DNA of 64,000 bases from Aptenodytes patagonicus (Eukaryota; Chordata; Aves; Sphenisciformes; Spheniscidae), in contig NC_134949.1 of NCBI RefSeq assembly GCF_965638725.1, positions 186,653,978 through 186,717,977 on the forward strand. The letters are read 5' to 3'. The notes under the pieces were generated by a model, which saw only the letters and a program-made list of their open reading frames with translations, was not told the DNA's origin and ran no database searches. Positions 62,846-64,000 of the stretch are shown here, in pieces (the first letter of the stretch is position 1; each line of letters begins with the position of its first letter). Made by a program: the position numbers and the translations under genes.

Positions 62846-63198
62846 CCAAAGGCTCCAATGGGCCTAGTATCATCAGATACTAGGGCTTATATTTCAAAAG
62901 GTTTATGGGGAAATCTGGGCCCTAAAGCCACAGCATGTGAGGCAGCCTGTCTAGCTTGTACAGAAGTTGTTTTTTTCCTTTTTCCCCAATTCGAAGCAGG
63001 CCTTTTTCCTGCATATATGATACAATGGCCACAAGATCTGTGTGAGAGGGGGGAGAAATTGTCTTCAATAATCCCAGATTCCAACAAAGTTCTAGACCGC
63101 AGTTTTATTTGGGGGGTTCAGACATATGTAAGACAGTTTGTTTGGCCACTTCAGGCATCATGTGACAGGGTCCCTGCCATACTTTCTGTAGTGGGCCC

Positions 63199-63621
63199 TT
63201 ATATCTTTTTTGGATTGATCTCCCATCTATGTTTTTGCATGATGTCCTCAATATTGCTAAGAGTTTCTCCCACTTCCTGCTCAGTGGGCCCAGTAATGAT
63301 AGCAACATCCATGTAATGGAAAAATTTACAAGCTAGAGAGATGTTATTGTCCTCCAGATGTTGTGCCACTAGCCCGTGGCAGAGAGTAGGGCTATGCAAA
63401 TACCCCTGAGACAGGACAGTGAAACTATGTTGTAGTCCTTCCCAAGAAAAGGCAAATTGTTCCTGGGATTCTGCAGTAATAGATATGCTAAAGAAAGCAT
63501 GAGCCATATCAGTCACAGCATGCCATGTTCCATGTTCCATTCGAATAGTGTGTACGAAGTTCGGGACAATTGCAGCCATGGGAGAGGCTGCTTTATTTAT
63601 TAGCTGGTAATCTACTGTCAT
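63199..63621 (-). pseudogene. Retroviral pol fragment: reverse transcriptase palm, catalytically altered
   Basis: A 140-codon stretch whose frame extends upstream past the Met to about 63690. It contains VTDMAHAFFSI (first catalytic Asp), SQEQFAFSWEG, LSQGYLHSP (the usual LPQG-type block with Ser for Pro) and FHYMDVAII, where the Y-x-D-D box is YMDV (complement of about 63300-63325), so the second catalytic Asp is lost. The frame stops after NPKK; the following connection region continues in another frame (63105-63308 and 62887-63087). Reverse transcription of the viral genome was the ancestral role. This copy should be inactive. Confidence 0.85.
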
Positions 63622-64000
63622 GCATCGGGAACCATCTGGCTTCTTTATAGGCCAAATAGGACTATTAAAGGGAGAGTGGTATGCCAGAAAATACCCATCT
63701 CCAACAATAGTTTAACTATCTGAGTGATTTCAGCATGCCTCCCTGGATAACTGATACTGTTTCGAGGCTACGTGGTTTGGAGGCGGCAGTAAAACAACTG
63801 GTGCAGTAAAGTACTTAACCCACCAAAATAGCCTGAATTCCTAAGGAATATTTTCCACCTGGGGTAAAGAAGGTTTTACCCATCAAAATGTTATCTTCTA
63901 TTATTTATCTGGAAACTTGAGTCATGCCTACTCGGGCAATAAATGTTGGATATTTTCCCAGTTGTAGGATGAGGTAGGCTTCACAGGATGGCTTTTCGGA

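Larger units (their letters stand above)
62582..64000 (-). mobile_element. ERVL-like endogenous retrovirus, pol remnant
   Basis: Internal sequence of an endogenous retrovirus on the minus strand, running off the window end. From 64000 downward come a pre-RT stretch, RT fingers (HAEITQIV and KKPDGSRCM blocks at about 63640-63745), RT palm (63199-63621), connection, and an RNase H-like stretch (about 62670-62840, with the STPTQNYTPFE block). At least two frameshifts (about 63690 and 63200) and several stops are present. No integrase, env or polypurine tract is seen before the LTR at 62581. The RT sequence features favour the ERVL class. Confidence 0.82.

Noticed and set aside
1..64000. tRNA, rRNA, CRISPR array, bacterial operon or phage content
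   Set aside because: No cloverleaf, rRNA block, regularly spaced identical repeats, Shine-Dalgarno-led gene clusters or high coding density were seen; the window is vertebrate-type DNA.

Overview
The window looks like bird nuclear DNA (sauropsid at least). The evidence is several CR1 LINE copies ending in the (ATTCTATG)n tail rather than poly(A), an ERVL-type endogenous retrovirus fragment with an LTR layout common in birds, no tRNA- or Alu-type SINEs that I could find, and long AT-rich single-copy DNA with almost no CpG. I found no host protein-coding gene that I can name. The window reads as intergenic or deep intronic sequence colonised by retroelements.

Layout. 1-785: decayed minus-strand CR1. 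786-3785: AT-rich unique DNA. 3786-4935: old plus-strand CR1 with a younger 127-bp CR1 tail nested in it. 6516-6908: minus-strand ERVL-type LTR fragment. 9022-9710 and 34600-34960: two moderately GC-rich segments that may be copies of one unclassified repeat. 10-31 kb: AT-rich DNA with very old CR1 relics at about 24.4 kb and perhaps 31.1 kb. 31751-33285: LTR-like element with a TATA box, a poly(A) signal and a TG-rich interior. 37028-43052: near full-length minus-strand CR1 with a second, 5'-truncated CR1 inserted in its endonuclease domain. 44350-44696: GC-rich block of unknown origin. 45647-46150: 5'-truncated plus-strand CR1. 48072-48311: unidentified protein-like relic. 48956-61220: AT-rich DNA. 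61222-61445: exon-like segment on the minus strand. 61550-62581: ERVL-type LTR on the minus strand. 62582-64000: ERVL pol remnant running off the window edge.

The most informative structure is the nested CR1. The sequence that stops at 41393 resumes at 39702, both sides carry CAATCA, and the intervening 1.7 kb is a complete CR1 3' part with its own tail. The insertion joined the endonuclease N-terminus of the outer element to the reverse transcriptase of the inner one in a single open frame of 621 codons. The outer copy also has a 37-bp hairpin-plus-tandem-repeat insertion that shifts its ORF2 frame.

I saw no convincing novel system. The items most worth following are the chimeric CR1 frame, the GC-rich block at 44.35 kb, the two exon-like segments (48.1 kb plus, 61.3 kb minus) and the possible unclassified repeat pair. 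Family assignments come from recognisable motifs and recalled repeat structure; no database search was run.
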